NCBI GenBank assembly: GCA_018609945.1 | Contig: JAHENO010000269.1 | Coordinates: forward strand, 1 to 5,371 | DNA length: 5,371 nucleotides | Source of the DNA: Haloarculaceae archaeon | GTDB lineage: Archaea; Halobacteriota; Halobacteria; Halobacteriales; Haloarculaceae | Direction: 5' to 3' | In this document: in pieces, positions 1-5,371 of the stretch | Layout of the letters: the number at the start of each line of letters is the position of its first letter | Numbering within the stretch: position 1 is the first letter of the stretch | Made by a program: the position numbers and the translations under genes | Notes under the pieces: generated by a model | What the model saw: the letters and a program-made list of their open reading frames with translations, nothing else | Database searches by the model: none | Told to the model about the DNA's origin: nothing

Positions 1-642
1 CGCAGCCTCACCGTCCACGTGCTCCTGGACGCGAGTGGATCGATGGATTTCGGGAGCGGGCCGACGCACAAGTTCGAGTACGGCGCCAAGATCGGACTCG
101 GATTCGCCTACCTCACCGCCGAAGAGAACAACGACTTCGTCTTCGGGACGTTCCGGGAACGGGACGAGCGGCTGGACGCCGGCCGGTCGAACCGCGGGGA
201 AATCCTCGACCTGATCGACCAGGTGAACGGGATAGAGCCTGCGGGCGAAGCCGACATCGAGGAGGTGCTGGAGGCCTACGCCTCGCGCATCCGGACCCGG
301 TCGCTGGTGGTCGTGGTCACGGACTGTCTTTACGAACCGGAAGCGATCGAGTCGGGCGTGGCCGCACTCGCGCGGACGGACTCGGACGTGCTCGTGGTCC
401 ACGTCGTCGCACCGGAGGAGCGCGACCCGGACGTCGCCGGCGACGCGCTCTTCGTCGACCCCGAGACGGAGGCGACCCGGCGCTCCTACTTCAGCGGCTC
501 GCTCGCCAGCACGTACCAGTCGCGACTCGACGCACATATCGACGACGTCTCCGACCGGGTGACGGGCCTCGGGGAGGAATACGTCAGCGTCGACACCGGC
601 GAGGAGTACTTCGATTCCTTCGCCAGCGTCTGGCTCGGCTAG
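1..642 (+). CDS. DUF58 / vWA-domain protein, C-terminal part
   Basis: The reading frame is open from the first base, so the gene starts upstream; 213 residues and a TAG stop are present. The visible part is the vWA-like fold of DUF58 proteins. It has a MIDAS-type DASGS motif at residues 10-14, a KFEYGAKIGLGFAYL helix, and a second metal-site region VVVVTD ending at D108. The C-terminal stretch TYQSRLDAHIDD..YVSVDT matches the DUF58 tail. The usual MIDAS threonine seems to be alanine (A84 in PAGEAD). DUF58 proteins often sit beside MoxR-type AAA+ ATPases and are thought to act in assembly or metal insertion of protein complexes; the missing upstream part would be the place to find such partners. 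The protein is acidic with no membrane segment in this part. The 3' end overlaps the purB stop by 4 bases. The family call is confident; the specific role is unknown. Confidence 0.88.
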   Translation, partial: RSLTVHVLLDASGSMDFGSGPTHKFEYGAKIGLGFAYLTAEENNDFVFGTFRERDERLDAGRSNRGEILDLIDQVNGIEPAGEADIEEVLEAYASRIRTRSLVVVVTDCLYEPEAIESGVAALARTDSDVLVVHVVAPEERDPDVAGDALFVDPETEATRRSYFSGSLASTYQSRLDAHIDDVSDRVTGLGEEYVSVDTGEEYFDSFASVWLG

Positions 643-2021
643 TCCAGTTCCTCGACCAGTTCGTCGGCGAATCCGGTATAGTCCGCCGGGGTGAGCGCGC
701 GCAGGTCCTCGCGGACGGAGTCGGGGACGTCCAGATCCGCAAAGAGGTCACGGAAGTCCGCGAGTGTCACCTCCTCGCCGCGAGTGAGTTCCTTCACGCG
801 CTCGTAGGCGTCGCCGTGGCCTTCCCGCCGGAGGATGGTCTGGACGGCCTCGCCGATCACCTCGGGAGTCGCCTCCAGGTCCTCGCGCATGACCGTCTCG
901 TTGGGCACGACCGTCCCGAGGCCGGACTGGAGCTTCCGGTAGCCGATCAGGCAGTGTGCGAGGGCGGCACCGACGTTGCGTTTGACAGTCGAGTCCGAGA
1001 GGTCGCGCTGGAGGCGAGAAGTGGTGAGATACTCGCCCAGGAAGACGAGATCCGCGTTGGCCTTCGAGAGGTTACCCTCGCTGTTCTCGAAGTCGATGGG
1101 GTTCACCTTGTGGGGCATCGTCGACGATCCCGTCTCGCCGGCGACTGCCTCCTGGCCCAGGTAGCGGTCCGAGACGTACAGCCAGGCGTCCCGATCGAGG
1201 TCGAGCAGGACGCTGTTGACGCCCCGCAGCGCGTCGAACAGTGCCGCGAGGTCGTCACAGGGGTTCACCTGCGTCGTGAGCGGCTCGTGCTCCAGTCCGA
1301 GCCCCTCGACGAACGACGCGGCGAAGGCAGGCCAGTCCACGTCGGGGTAGGCGACGCGGTGGGCCGCGTAGGTCCCGCTGGCGCCCGCGAGTTTCCCCGA
1401 GAGGCCGTCGACTGCCTCCGACACGCGGCCGAGCGTGCGGCCCAGCCGCGAGGCGAAGACCGCCACCTCCTTGCCGAACGTCGTCGGCGTCGCTGGCTGG
1501 CCGTGTGTCCTGGCCAGCATCGACACGTCGCGATACTCCCTGGCCATCTCTGCCAGTGCGTCCCGGAGTTCGCGCAGGTGGGGGACCAGCACCTCGGTGA
1601 CGGCGTCCCGGATCAGCAGCCGGTAGGCCAGGTTGGTGACGTCCTCGCTGGTGAGCCCGAAGTGGATCCACTGATCGAGGTCGCTGCCCTCGGTCGCGTG
1701 CCGGACGAAGTACTCGACCGCCTTGACGTCGTGATTGGTCGCCGGATACTCGCCGTAGCCCTCCGTTTCGAATTGCTTGACGAGGGCCGCGTCGTCGGCG
1801 TCGAACCCCTCGTAGATGGCCCGGAGATCAGCCCGATCATCGGCCGCCAGCGACACCGGGGTGTCCGGGAGGTCCGCGAGGGCGATCAGATACTCTACTT
1901 CGACGCGGACGCGGGCCCGCACGAGCGCTCCCTCGCTTGCGTACGGGACCAGCGGTTCGGTGTAGCGGGCGTAGCGCCCGTCGAGTGGCGAGACGGCGTC
2001 GAGTTTCCCGCGGTCGGTCAT
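639..2021 (-). CDS. purB: Adenylosuccinate lyase PurB
   Basis: Cytosolic lyase of purine synthesis. It removes fumarate from SAICAR to give AICAR and from adenylosuccinate to give AMP. The 460-residue length is normal. The N-terminus has LDAVSPLDGRYARY, the first active-site region has RTHGQPATPTTFGKE (residues 171-185, with H173 the likely general acid), and the fumarase/aspartase superfamily signature GSSTMPHKVNPIDFEN spans 298-313, with S300 the likely catalytic serine on its flexible loop. TTQVNPCDD (249-257), SRLQRDLSDSTVKRN (335-349) and KELTRG (410-415) match the Escherichia coli-type enzyme from memory. The ATG at 2021 is chosen because the conserved N-terminus begins right after it. 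No Shine-Dalgarno sequence is seen; a TATA-like run lies about 27 nt upstream, suggesting a leaderless mRNA. The gene diverges from purNH and converges on the DUF58 gene. Confidence 0.97.
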   Translation of the reverse strand: MTDRGKLDAVSPLDGRYARYTEPLVPYASEGALVRARVRVEVEYLIALADLPDTPVSLAADDRADLRAIYEGFDADDAALVKQFETEGYGEYPATNHDVKAVEYFVRHATEGSDLDQWIHFGLTSEDVTNLAYRLLIRDAVTEVLVPHLRELRDALAEMAREYRDVSMLARTHGQPATPTTFGKEVAVFASRLGRTLGRVSEAVDGLSGKLAGASGTYAAHRVAYPDVDWPAFAASFVEGLGLEHEPLTTQVNPCDDLAALFDALRGVNSVLLDLDRDAWLYVSDRYLGQEAVAGETGSSTMPHKVNPIDFENSEGNLSKANADLVFLGEYLTTSRLQRDLSDSTVKRNVGAALAHCLIGYRKLQSGLGTVVPNETVMREDLEATPEVIGEAVQTILRREGHGDAYERVKELTRGEEVTLADFRDLFADLDVPDSVREDLRALTPADYTGFADELVEELD

Positions 2022-2042
2022 GGGTCACAGTCGACGAGGCCG

Positions 2043-2054
2043 GCGAAAAAGGTT
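2043..2054 (-). promoter_or_regulatory. Candidate TATA element for purB
   Basis: Read on the minus strand, this stretch is AACCTTTTTCGC in an otherwise GC-rich spacer. The T run (2046-2050) is centred 27 nt upstream of the A of the purB ATG. That is the usual TATA-to-start distance in haloarchaea, so transcription would begin at or next to the ATG. The match to a TATA consensus is poor, and position is the main argument. Confidence 0.35.
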
Positions 2055-2097
2055 GCCGGTCCCCGGCTACCCGAGCGGGGATTTGGCAGAGCCGCAA

Positions 2098-2107
2098 CGC
2101 ATTTGCA
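2098..2107 (+). promoter_or_regulatory. Candidate TATA element for purNH
   Basis: The sequence CGCATTTGCA is centred about 27 nt upstream of the purNH ATG at 2130, mirroring the spacing on the purB side. No ribosome binding site precedes the ATG, which suits a leaderless transcript. The element is weak in sequence, so the call rests on spacing and local AT content. Confidence 0.35.
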
Positions 2108-2129
2108 CCCGCCACCCCGGGACCCGCAC

Positions 2130-3743
2130 ATGCACCTGGCCGGCATGGCGTCGAACCGCGGGCGGAATCTCATGCACATCGCTGACCGGAATCCCGGCGG
2201 CGCGGACCTGGCGGTCGTCCTGACCGACACCGGGGACGCACCCGTCGTCGAGAAAGCACGAAGGCGTGGCATACCGGCCGAAACGATCGTCCCAGAGGAC
2301 GACGCGGATCGCCGGGCGCACGAACGGCGCGTGCTCGACGCGCTGTCCGGATACGACATCGACCTGGTCTGTCTCGACGGCTACATGCGCATTCTCTCGG
2401 ACCTCTTTCTGGACGCAGCGCCCACGACGCTCAACGTCCATCCCTCGCTGTTGCCCTCGTTCCCGGGCGCGGACGCATGGAGCGACGCGCTTGCCGCTGG
2501 CGTCTCCGTGAGCGGGTGCACTGTCCACGTCGTCACCGACGCGACCGACGAGGACGGGAACGTCGTCGAGTCGGAGATCGACGCCGGCCCCATCGTCACC
2601 CAGGAGCCAGTGCCCGTCTTCGCGGACGACACGCGCGCCGACCTCAAGGAGCGCGTTCTCTACGAGGCCGAGTTCCAGGCCTATCCGCGCGCTGTACGGT
2701 GGTTTTCGGACGACCGCGTTAACGTTGACAAGGAGGCGGGCACTGTGACGGTCGACGGCGACGGCGACGGGGCGTTTCCGGCCCGCCGGGTCACGAGCAC
2801 GGACCGCGCGACCGGGTTGCGCTACGGCGAGAACCCCCACCAGGACGCCGCGCTGTACGCCGACTACACCGTCGAGGAGGCGAGCGTGGTCGACGCCGAC
2901 CAGCTCAACCGGGGCGCCAAGGCGCTGTCGTACAACAACTACAACGACGCCGACGCCGCCCTGAACCTCATCAAGGAGTTCCAGTCGCCGGCGGCGGCGG
3001 TCATCAAGCACACGAACCCGGCGGGATGTGCGACGGCCGAGGACCTCGCGAGCGCCTACGACCGTGCACTCTCGACTGATCCGATGAGTGCGTTCGGCGG
3101 CATCGTCGCCCTCAACCGCGAGTGCGACCGCGAGACGGCCGCGGAAATCGTCGACTCGTTCAAGGAGGTCGTGGTCGCGCCCGGCTACACCGAGGAGGCG
3201 CTGTCGGTCCTCTGTGACCGGGAGAACCTCCGCGTCCTGGACGTCGGGGACATGGGCGAGCGAACGGAGAGGCTCACCGAGTCGTCGCTCGTCGGCGGCC
3301 GACTCGTCCAGGACCGGGACTTCCAGCGGGTCACCGCCGAGGACATCGAGGTAGTCACCGAGCGGGAACCCACCGACGCGCAGGTCGAGTCGATGCTCTT
3401 TGCCTGGCGGGTGATCAAGCACGTCAAATCGAACGCCATCCTCCTCGCGCAGGGAACCGAGACGGTCGGCGTGGGGATGGGACAGGTCTCGCGCGTCGAC
3501 GCCGTCCGTCTCGCGGCGATGAAGGCCGAGGAACACGCCGAGGGCAAGAGCGCCGCCGGGGCGGTGATGGCCTCCGACGCGTTCTTCCCGTTCCCCGATG
3601 GCGTCGAGCGTGCGGCGGAGGCCGGCGTCGAGGCGGTCATCCAGCCCGGCGGCTCGCAGAACGACGAGGCAGTGATAGCGGCGGCCGACGACCACGACCT
3701 CGCGATGGTCTTCACCGGATCGCGGTGCTTCCGCCACGACTGA
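2130..3743 (+). CDS. purNH: Bifunctional GAR formyltransferase / AICAR formyltransferase (PurN-PurH fusion)
   Basis: A 537-residue cytosolic enzyme joining two formyl-transfer steps of purine synthesis. Residues 1-192 are a PurN domain: MASNRGRN near the N-terminus binds phosphate, and the catalytic set is N102 and H104 in NVHPSLLPSFPG plus D151 in EIDAGPIVTQE. The H104-to-D151 spacing is about 11 residues longer than in E. coli PurN, because of an acidic TDATDEDGNVVES insert. Residues 193-222 form a linker with a short DGDGDG run. Residues 225-537 are the AICAR formyltransferase part of PurH: LRYGENPHQ (230-238), LSYNNYNDADAAL, catalytic K293-H294 in IKHTNPAGC, DPMSAFGGIVALNR, VKSNAI, and a FFPFPDG..QPGGSQNDE C-terminus. 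The N-terminal IMP cyclohydrolase domain of bacterial PurH is absent; haloarchaea are known to use PurO for that step. The ATG at 2130 fits the family N-terminus; the frame stays open upstream only as a shadow across purB. A TGA ends the gene. Confidence 0.96.
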   Translation: MHLAGMASNRGRNLMHIADRNPGGADLAVVLTDTGDAPVVEKARRRGIPAETIVPEDDADRRAHERRVLDALSGYDIDLVCLDGYMRILSDLFLDAAPTTLNVHPSLLPSFPGADAWSDALAAGVSVSGCTVHVVTDATDEDGNVVESEIDAGPIVTQEPVPVFADDTRADLKERVLYEAEFQAYPRAVRWFSDDRVNVDKEAGTVTVDGDGDGAFPARRVTSTDRATGLRYGENPHQDAALYADYTVEEASVVDADQLNRGAKALSYNNYNDADAALNLIKEFQSPAAAVIKHTNPAGCATAEDLASAYDRALSTDPMSAFGGIVALNRECDRETAAEIVDSFKEVVVAPGYTEEALSVLCDRENLRVLDVGDMGERTERLTESSLVGGRLVQDRDFQRVTAEDIEVVTEREPTDAQVESMLFAWRVIKHVKSNAILLAQGTETVGVGMGQVSRVDAVRLAAMKAEEHAEGKSAAGAVMASDAFFPFPDGVERAAEAGVEAVIQPGGSQNDEAVIAAADDHDLAMVFTGSRCFRHD

Positions 3744-3790
3744 CGCTGCAGCGCGATCCCGCACGGAAAACGTATCTCGCCGATGACCTC

Positions 3791-3872
3791 ATACGGACTG
3801 CTGTAACTGTTTTCCGGGACGGTCGCACGCAGTCGTGCGATCAGTCCGGTAATGACTTACAGCAGTCCGTAT
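3791..3872. repeat. 82-bp interrupted palindrome between purNH and tfb
   Basis: Perfect 16-bp inverted terminal arms occur at 3791-3806 (ATACGGACTGCTGTAA) and 3857-3872. Inside them are 23-base half-segments that match at 15 of 23 positions, ending in a perfect 7-bp inner stem (TCGCACG at 3823-3829 with CGTGCGA at 3834-3840) around a 4-base loop, CAGT. The whole unit is symmetric about 3831.5, so it could fold as a long hairpin in RNA from either strand. It fills most of the gap between two convergent genes, and its right edge shares one base with the tfb TGA stop. No T tract follows either side, so a simple terminator is not clearly indicated. No target-site duplication is obvious. From memory, similar palindromes with ACGGNNTGCTGTAA ends recur in haloarchaeal intergenic DNA; this is unverified. 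Confidence 0.85.
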
Positions 3873-4816
3873 CAGTCCCCGTCCGCGACGGCCAGCAGTT
3901 CCCGGTAGCGGTTCCGGATTGTCACCGTGCTCACGTCGGTCGCTTCCGAAACCTCGCGCTGGACGAGATCCTCGTCGGTCAGTTGCCCGGCGGCGTACAG
4001 GGCGCTGGCGGCGATTCCCACCGGGTGTTTGCCGCTGTGTGCACCCGCCTCGATGGCTTCCTCGACCAGTTCCCGGGCACGCCGCTCGGTCTCGTCGCTG
4101 CACTCGAGCCTGGAGGCGAACCGGCCGAGGTACTCCAGCGGGTTCGTCGGCGGGATTTCCATGTCGAGTTCCCGCACCTGGTACCGGTAGGCCCGCTCGA
4201 TCTCCAGTGACTCCACGCGGCTGACGCCGGCAACCTCGTCGACGGACCGTGCGACGCCCTCGATACGGGCAGCGGCGTACAGCGCCGCCGACGCCATTCC
4301 TTCGATCGATCGGCCCGGCAACAGTCCGGCGTCGAGGGCTTGCCGGTAGATGACGCTGGCCGTCTCGCGGACCGGTTTGGCGAGTCCGAGCGCCGAGGCC
4401 ATCCGGTCGATTTCCCCGAGCGCGAACTTGAGGTTCCGGTCCGTCGAATCCCGGGTCCGGTACCGTTCGTCCCAGGTGCGCAACCGCGACACTTTGGCCC
4501 GCTTGCGTGCGCCCAGCGAGCGACCGTACGCGTCCTGGTCCCGCCAGCCGATGGTCGTCGACAGCCCCCTGTCGTGTTTCAGCGGCGTTGTCGGGCTCCC
4601 GACTCTCGATTTCTCGTCGCGCTCCGCGGCGTCGAACGCCCGCCACTCCGGTCCGGGGTCGACCGCTTCCTCCGAGACCACTAGCCCACAGTCCGCACAC
4701 CGGACCTCCCCGTTGTGATCGTCGCTGACGATGTCTCCACCACACTCCTGACACTGCTCCGGCACGCCACGTCCGCCGGCGTCTCCCGGCCCTGCGACCG
4801 ACTGCCCGTCGGTCAT
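3872..4816 (-). CDS. tfb: Transcription initiation factor B (TFB, archaeal TFIIB)
   Basis: Basal transcription factor that binds TBP and the BRE at promoters and recruits RNA polymerase. From the ATG at 4816 it has 314 residues, normal for the family. An N-terminal zinc ribbon has C22xxC25 and C40xxC43. The B-reader and B-linker region follows (about 55-110, with LSTTIGWRDQDAYGRSLG). Cyclin repeat 1 spans about 125-205, including GRSIEGMASAALYAAAR at 168-184, and repeat 2 about 222-305, including GKHPVGIAASALYAAG at 262-277. The C-terminal VSTVTIRNRYRELL is the helix-turn-helix that reads the BRE. All domains appear intact. A GTG at 4825 is also in frame, but the ATG is preferred because it overlaps the stop of a predicted upstream ORF; an in-frame stop lies further upstream. 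Haloarchaea usually carry several tfb genes, and which paralogue this is cannot be told here. Confidence 0.96.
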   Translation of the reverse strand: MTDGQSVAGPGDAGGRGVPEQCQECGGDIVSDDHNGEVRCADCGLVVSEEAVDPGPEWRAFDAAERDEKSRVGSPTTPLKHDRGLSTTIGWRDQDAYGRSLGARKRAKVSRLRTWDERYRTRDSTDRNLKFALGEIDRMASALGLAKPVRETASVIYRQALDAGLLPGRSIEGMASAALYAAARIEGVARSVDEVAGVSRVESLEIERAYRYQVRELDMEIPPTNPLEYLGRFASRLECSDETERRARELVEEAIEAGAHSGKHPVGIAASALYAAGQLTDEDLVQREVSEATDVSTVTIRNRYRELLAVADGD

Positions 4817-4881
4817 GCGTACCACGCCGGCCGCGCGAGTGCCGGCGCTCTCCCGCCCCGGGAAGAGTCACGCGTTCCCAT
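4813..4881 (-). CDS. Predicted leaderless upstream ORF before tfb, 22 codons
   Basis: An ATG at 4881 opens a 22-codon frame (MGTRDSSRGG...PAWYA) that ends in TGA at 4815-4813. The stop overlaps the tfb start as ATGA, the common arrangement for translational coupling. The TATA-like element at 4906-4913 predicts a transcript start around 4882-4883, almost exactly at this ATG, so it would be the first codon of a leaderless mRNA. The peptide has four arginines and no recognisable domain. It could be a leader peptide that passes ribosomes to tfb, which itself has no clear ribosome binding site. Chance is a real alternative, because short open frames are frequent in GC-rich DNA. Confidence 0.4.
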   Translation of the reverse strand: MGTRDSSRGGRAPALARPAWYA

Positions 4882-4905
4882 ACCAAACGATGGTTCCTCC
4901 GACAA

Positions 4906-4919
4906 GGTAAATGTTTTCG
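4906..4919 (-). promoter_or_regulatory. Candidate BRE/TATA core promoter of tfb
   Basis: The minus strand reads CGAAAACATTTACC, a CGAAAA motif like the haloarchaeal BRE directly followed by a TATA-like CATTTACC. It lies in a 70-base patch (4901-4970) with about 30% G+C, against roughly two-thirds in the genes. Its centre is about 28 nt from the ATG at 4881 and about 94 nt from the tfb ATG. A second AT-rich stretch just upstream (4920-4934, TTTTTGATAAAC) is an alternative that would start the transcript near 4900 and include a GGAGG at 4900-4896. Confidence 0.5.
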
Positions 4920-4946
4920 TTTATCAAAAATCATTATGAGGAAAAA

Positions 4947-4968
4947 GAGTAACTATTTTTGGTTACTC
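4947..4968. promoter_or_regulatory. 22-bp operator-like palindrome upstream of tfb
   Basis: Perfect 7-bp arms GAGTAAC (4947-4953) and GTTACTC (4962-4968) flank an 8-base AT-rich spacer, TATTTTTG. The arm spacing suits a dimeric helix-turn-helix regulator contacting successive major grooves. Its centre is about 48 bp upstream of the tfb TATA-like element, where an activator or distal operator could sit. No second copy was found in the window and the cognate regulator is unknown. Confidence 0.4.
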
Positions 4969-5170
4969 CCTCGTCGAATTCGCGCTGCACGTAGAATTCC
5001 TGTTTGGTTCCCCGGGCGTCGTGAGGTCGGTCCGGGTTCTCGGAGCGGGAGGCTCCCCTCCCGGTGGGCTGGAGAGAGTCCTCTGTCCCGGCGCTCGCCA
5101 GAGTGGTGCCCCCGGTCGAAGAACTGTGCCTTCGAGTAATCGGACAGTTCGCGGATCGAGCCACGCCTCC
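4969..5170. other. 202-bp stretch without a supportable gene
   Basis: This lies between the 3' end of the dehydrogenase gene and the tfb promoter region. Open frames on both strands are short, arginine-rich or of mixed codon use, unlike the acidic, GC3-rich genes nearby. No tRNA or CRISPR pattern was seen. Minor structure is present: a 7-bp GC hairpin with a 4-base loop (5046-5052 with 5057-5063), and two mutually exclusive small hairpins (TCGAAG 5116-5121 with CTTCGA 5130-5135, or GAACTGT 5121-5127 with ACAGTTC 5144-5150) about 20-55 nt after the dehydrogenase stop. Neither has a T tract on the minus strand. Two GAATTC sites lie 18 bp apart (4976 and 4994). Confidence 0.5.
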
Positions 5171-5371
5171 TCAGCGGGTCGCCCGTTTCCACTCCCGTAG
5201 ACCCACGATCTCCCCGTCGAGGTCCTCGGCCGGACAGTCCAGGGCCGCCCACCGGAACATGCCCGCGACATCCGCGGGGTCGCGTCCCTTGCCGCCGGTG
5301 AGATCAGTCGCGACGATTCCCGGATCGACGACGCCCACGGTCTGGTCGACGTCCGCGGCGAATCCGCGCGC
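5171..5371 (-). CDS. Short-chain dehydrogenase/reductase (SDR), C-terminal part
   Basis: Sixty-six codons and a TGA stop at 5173-5171 are open to the window edge, so the 5' part lies beyond it. The fragment carries VGVVDPGIVATDLTGG, the classic SDR stretch after the catalytic YxxxK helix (V-x-P-G-x-V-x-T-x-hydrophobic), which lines the cofactor nicotinamide pocket. It then has DPADVAGMFRWAAL and DLDGEIVGLREWKRATR, matching the usual helix and final strand before the C-terminus. The Rossmann GxxxGxG motif and the catalytic Tyr and Lys would be in the missing part, so substrate and cofactor cannot be judged. The gene runs in the same direction as tfb but is separated by over 300 bp containing a promoter, so co-transcription is unlikely. 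Confidence 0.82.
   Translation of the reverse strand, partial: ARGFAADVDQTVGVVDPGIVATDLTGGKGRDPADVAGMFRWAALDCPAEDLDGEIVGLREWKRATR

Noticed and set aside
816..2129. Long plus-strand frame running antisense through purB and in frame with purNH
   Set aside because: It is a GC-rich shadow of purB. Its translation is basic and has no family features, whereas the minus strand encodes a clear PurB, and purNH homology begins at 2130.
2067..3764. 565-codon minus-strand open frame across purNH
   Set aside because: The translation is low-complexity and Arg/Val-rich, without recognisable motifs. The plus strand has full PurN and PurH motifs.
4825..4827. GTG at 4825 as the tfb start
   Set aside because: It adds only three residues before the ATG at 4816. 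The ATG fits better because of the ATGA overlap, although GTG cannot be excluded.
3789..4934. 381-codon minus-strand frame starting at an ATG 4934 with an AT-rich element about 25 nt upstream
   Set aside because: Most of it is another frame of tfb and is arginine-rich and unlike haloarchaeal proteins. The apparent promoter spacing is noted but does not rescue it.
4976..4999. Two GAATTC hexamers 18 bp apart
   Set aside because: Only the hexamer repeats; the intervening and following bases do not match, so a tandem repeat is not supported.
4936..5139. 67-codon plus-strand ORF divergent from tfb
   Set aside because: It is strongly basic and tryptophan/arginine-rich with no family resemblance. 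It opens in the AT-rich promoter patch and looks like a chance frame.
4934..5164. 76-codon minus-strand ORF with GTG start between the dehydrogenase gene and tfb
   Set aside because: Codon third positions are only about 60-65% G/C by eye, composition is Ser/Arg/Gly-rich, and no family is recognised. Only the last part (EFYVQREFDEG) looks protein-like.
4969..5170. Possible stable RNA (tRNA, SRP RNA or RNase P RNA) in the gene-free stretch
   Set aside because: No cloverleaf, no T-loop GTTCRA pattern in the right context, and no conserved RNase P or SRP core motifs were found. The hairpins are short and isolated.

Overview
The window looks like a haloarchaeal chromosome segment (class Halobacteria). 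The DNA is GC-rich, its real proteins are very rich in Asp and Glu, it encodes an archaeal transcription factor B (TFB), and it carries a PurN-PurH fusion that lacks the IMP cyclohydrolase domain. Start codons have no convincing Shine-Dalgarno sequence, but weak TATA-like elements lie about 27 nt upstream, which fits leaderless transcription. I cannot assign a genus.

Layout, left to right. (1) 1-642 (+) is the C-terminal 213 residues of a DUF58 / von Willebrand factor A (vWA) protein. (2) 639-2021 (-) is purB, adenylosuccinate lyase, convergent with the DUF58 gene; both TAG stops lie in one CTAG tetranucleotide. (3) 2022-2129 is a 108-bp divergent promoter region. (4) 2130-3743 (+) is purNH, a fusion of glycinamide ribonucleotide formyltransferase and AICAR formyltransferase. 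(5) 3744-3871 is a convergent intergenic gap almost filled by an 82-bp interrupted palindrome (3791-3872) whose edge shares a base with the tfb stop codon. (6) 3872-4816 (-) is tfb. Its upstream region holds a BRE/TATA-like promoter (4906-4919), a predicted leaderless 22-codon upstream ORF (4813-4881) that overlaps the tfb start as ATGA, and a 22-bp operator-like palindrome (4947-4968) in a strikingly AT-rich patch. (7) 4969-5170 holds no gene I can support. (8) 5171-5371 (-) is the C-terminal 66 residues of a short-chain dehydrogenase/reductase.

How the genes work together. purB and purNH serve de novo purine synthesis. PurN performs the first formylation, PurB acts on SAICAR (and on adenylosuccinate), and the AICAR formyltransferase half of PurNH performs the second formylation. 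PurB's SAICAR-branch product, AICAR, is therefore the direct substrate of PurNH's second domain. The divergent pair shares one short control region. The TFB is a basal transcription factor, probably one of several paralogues in the cell. The DUF58 and dehydrogenase genes are incomplete here and show no evident link to the purine genes.

I found no wholly new multi-gene system. The least explained parts are the tfb upstream region (leaderless upstream ORF plus operator-like palindrome) and the 82-bp palindromic element.
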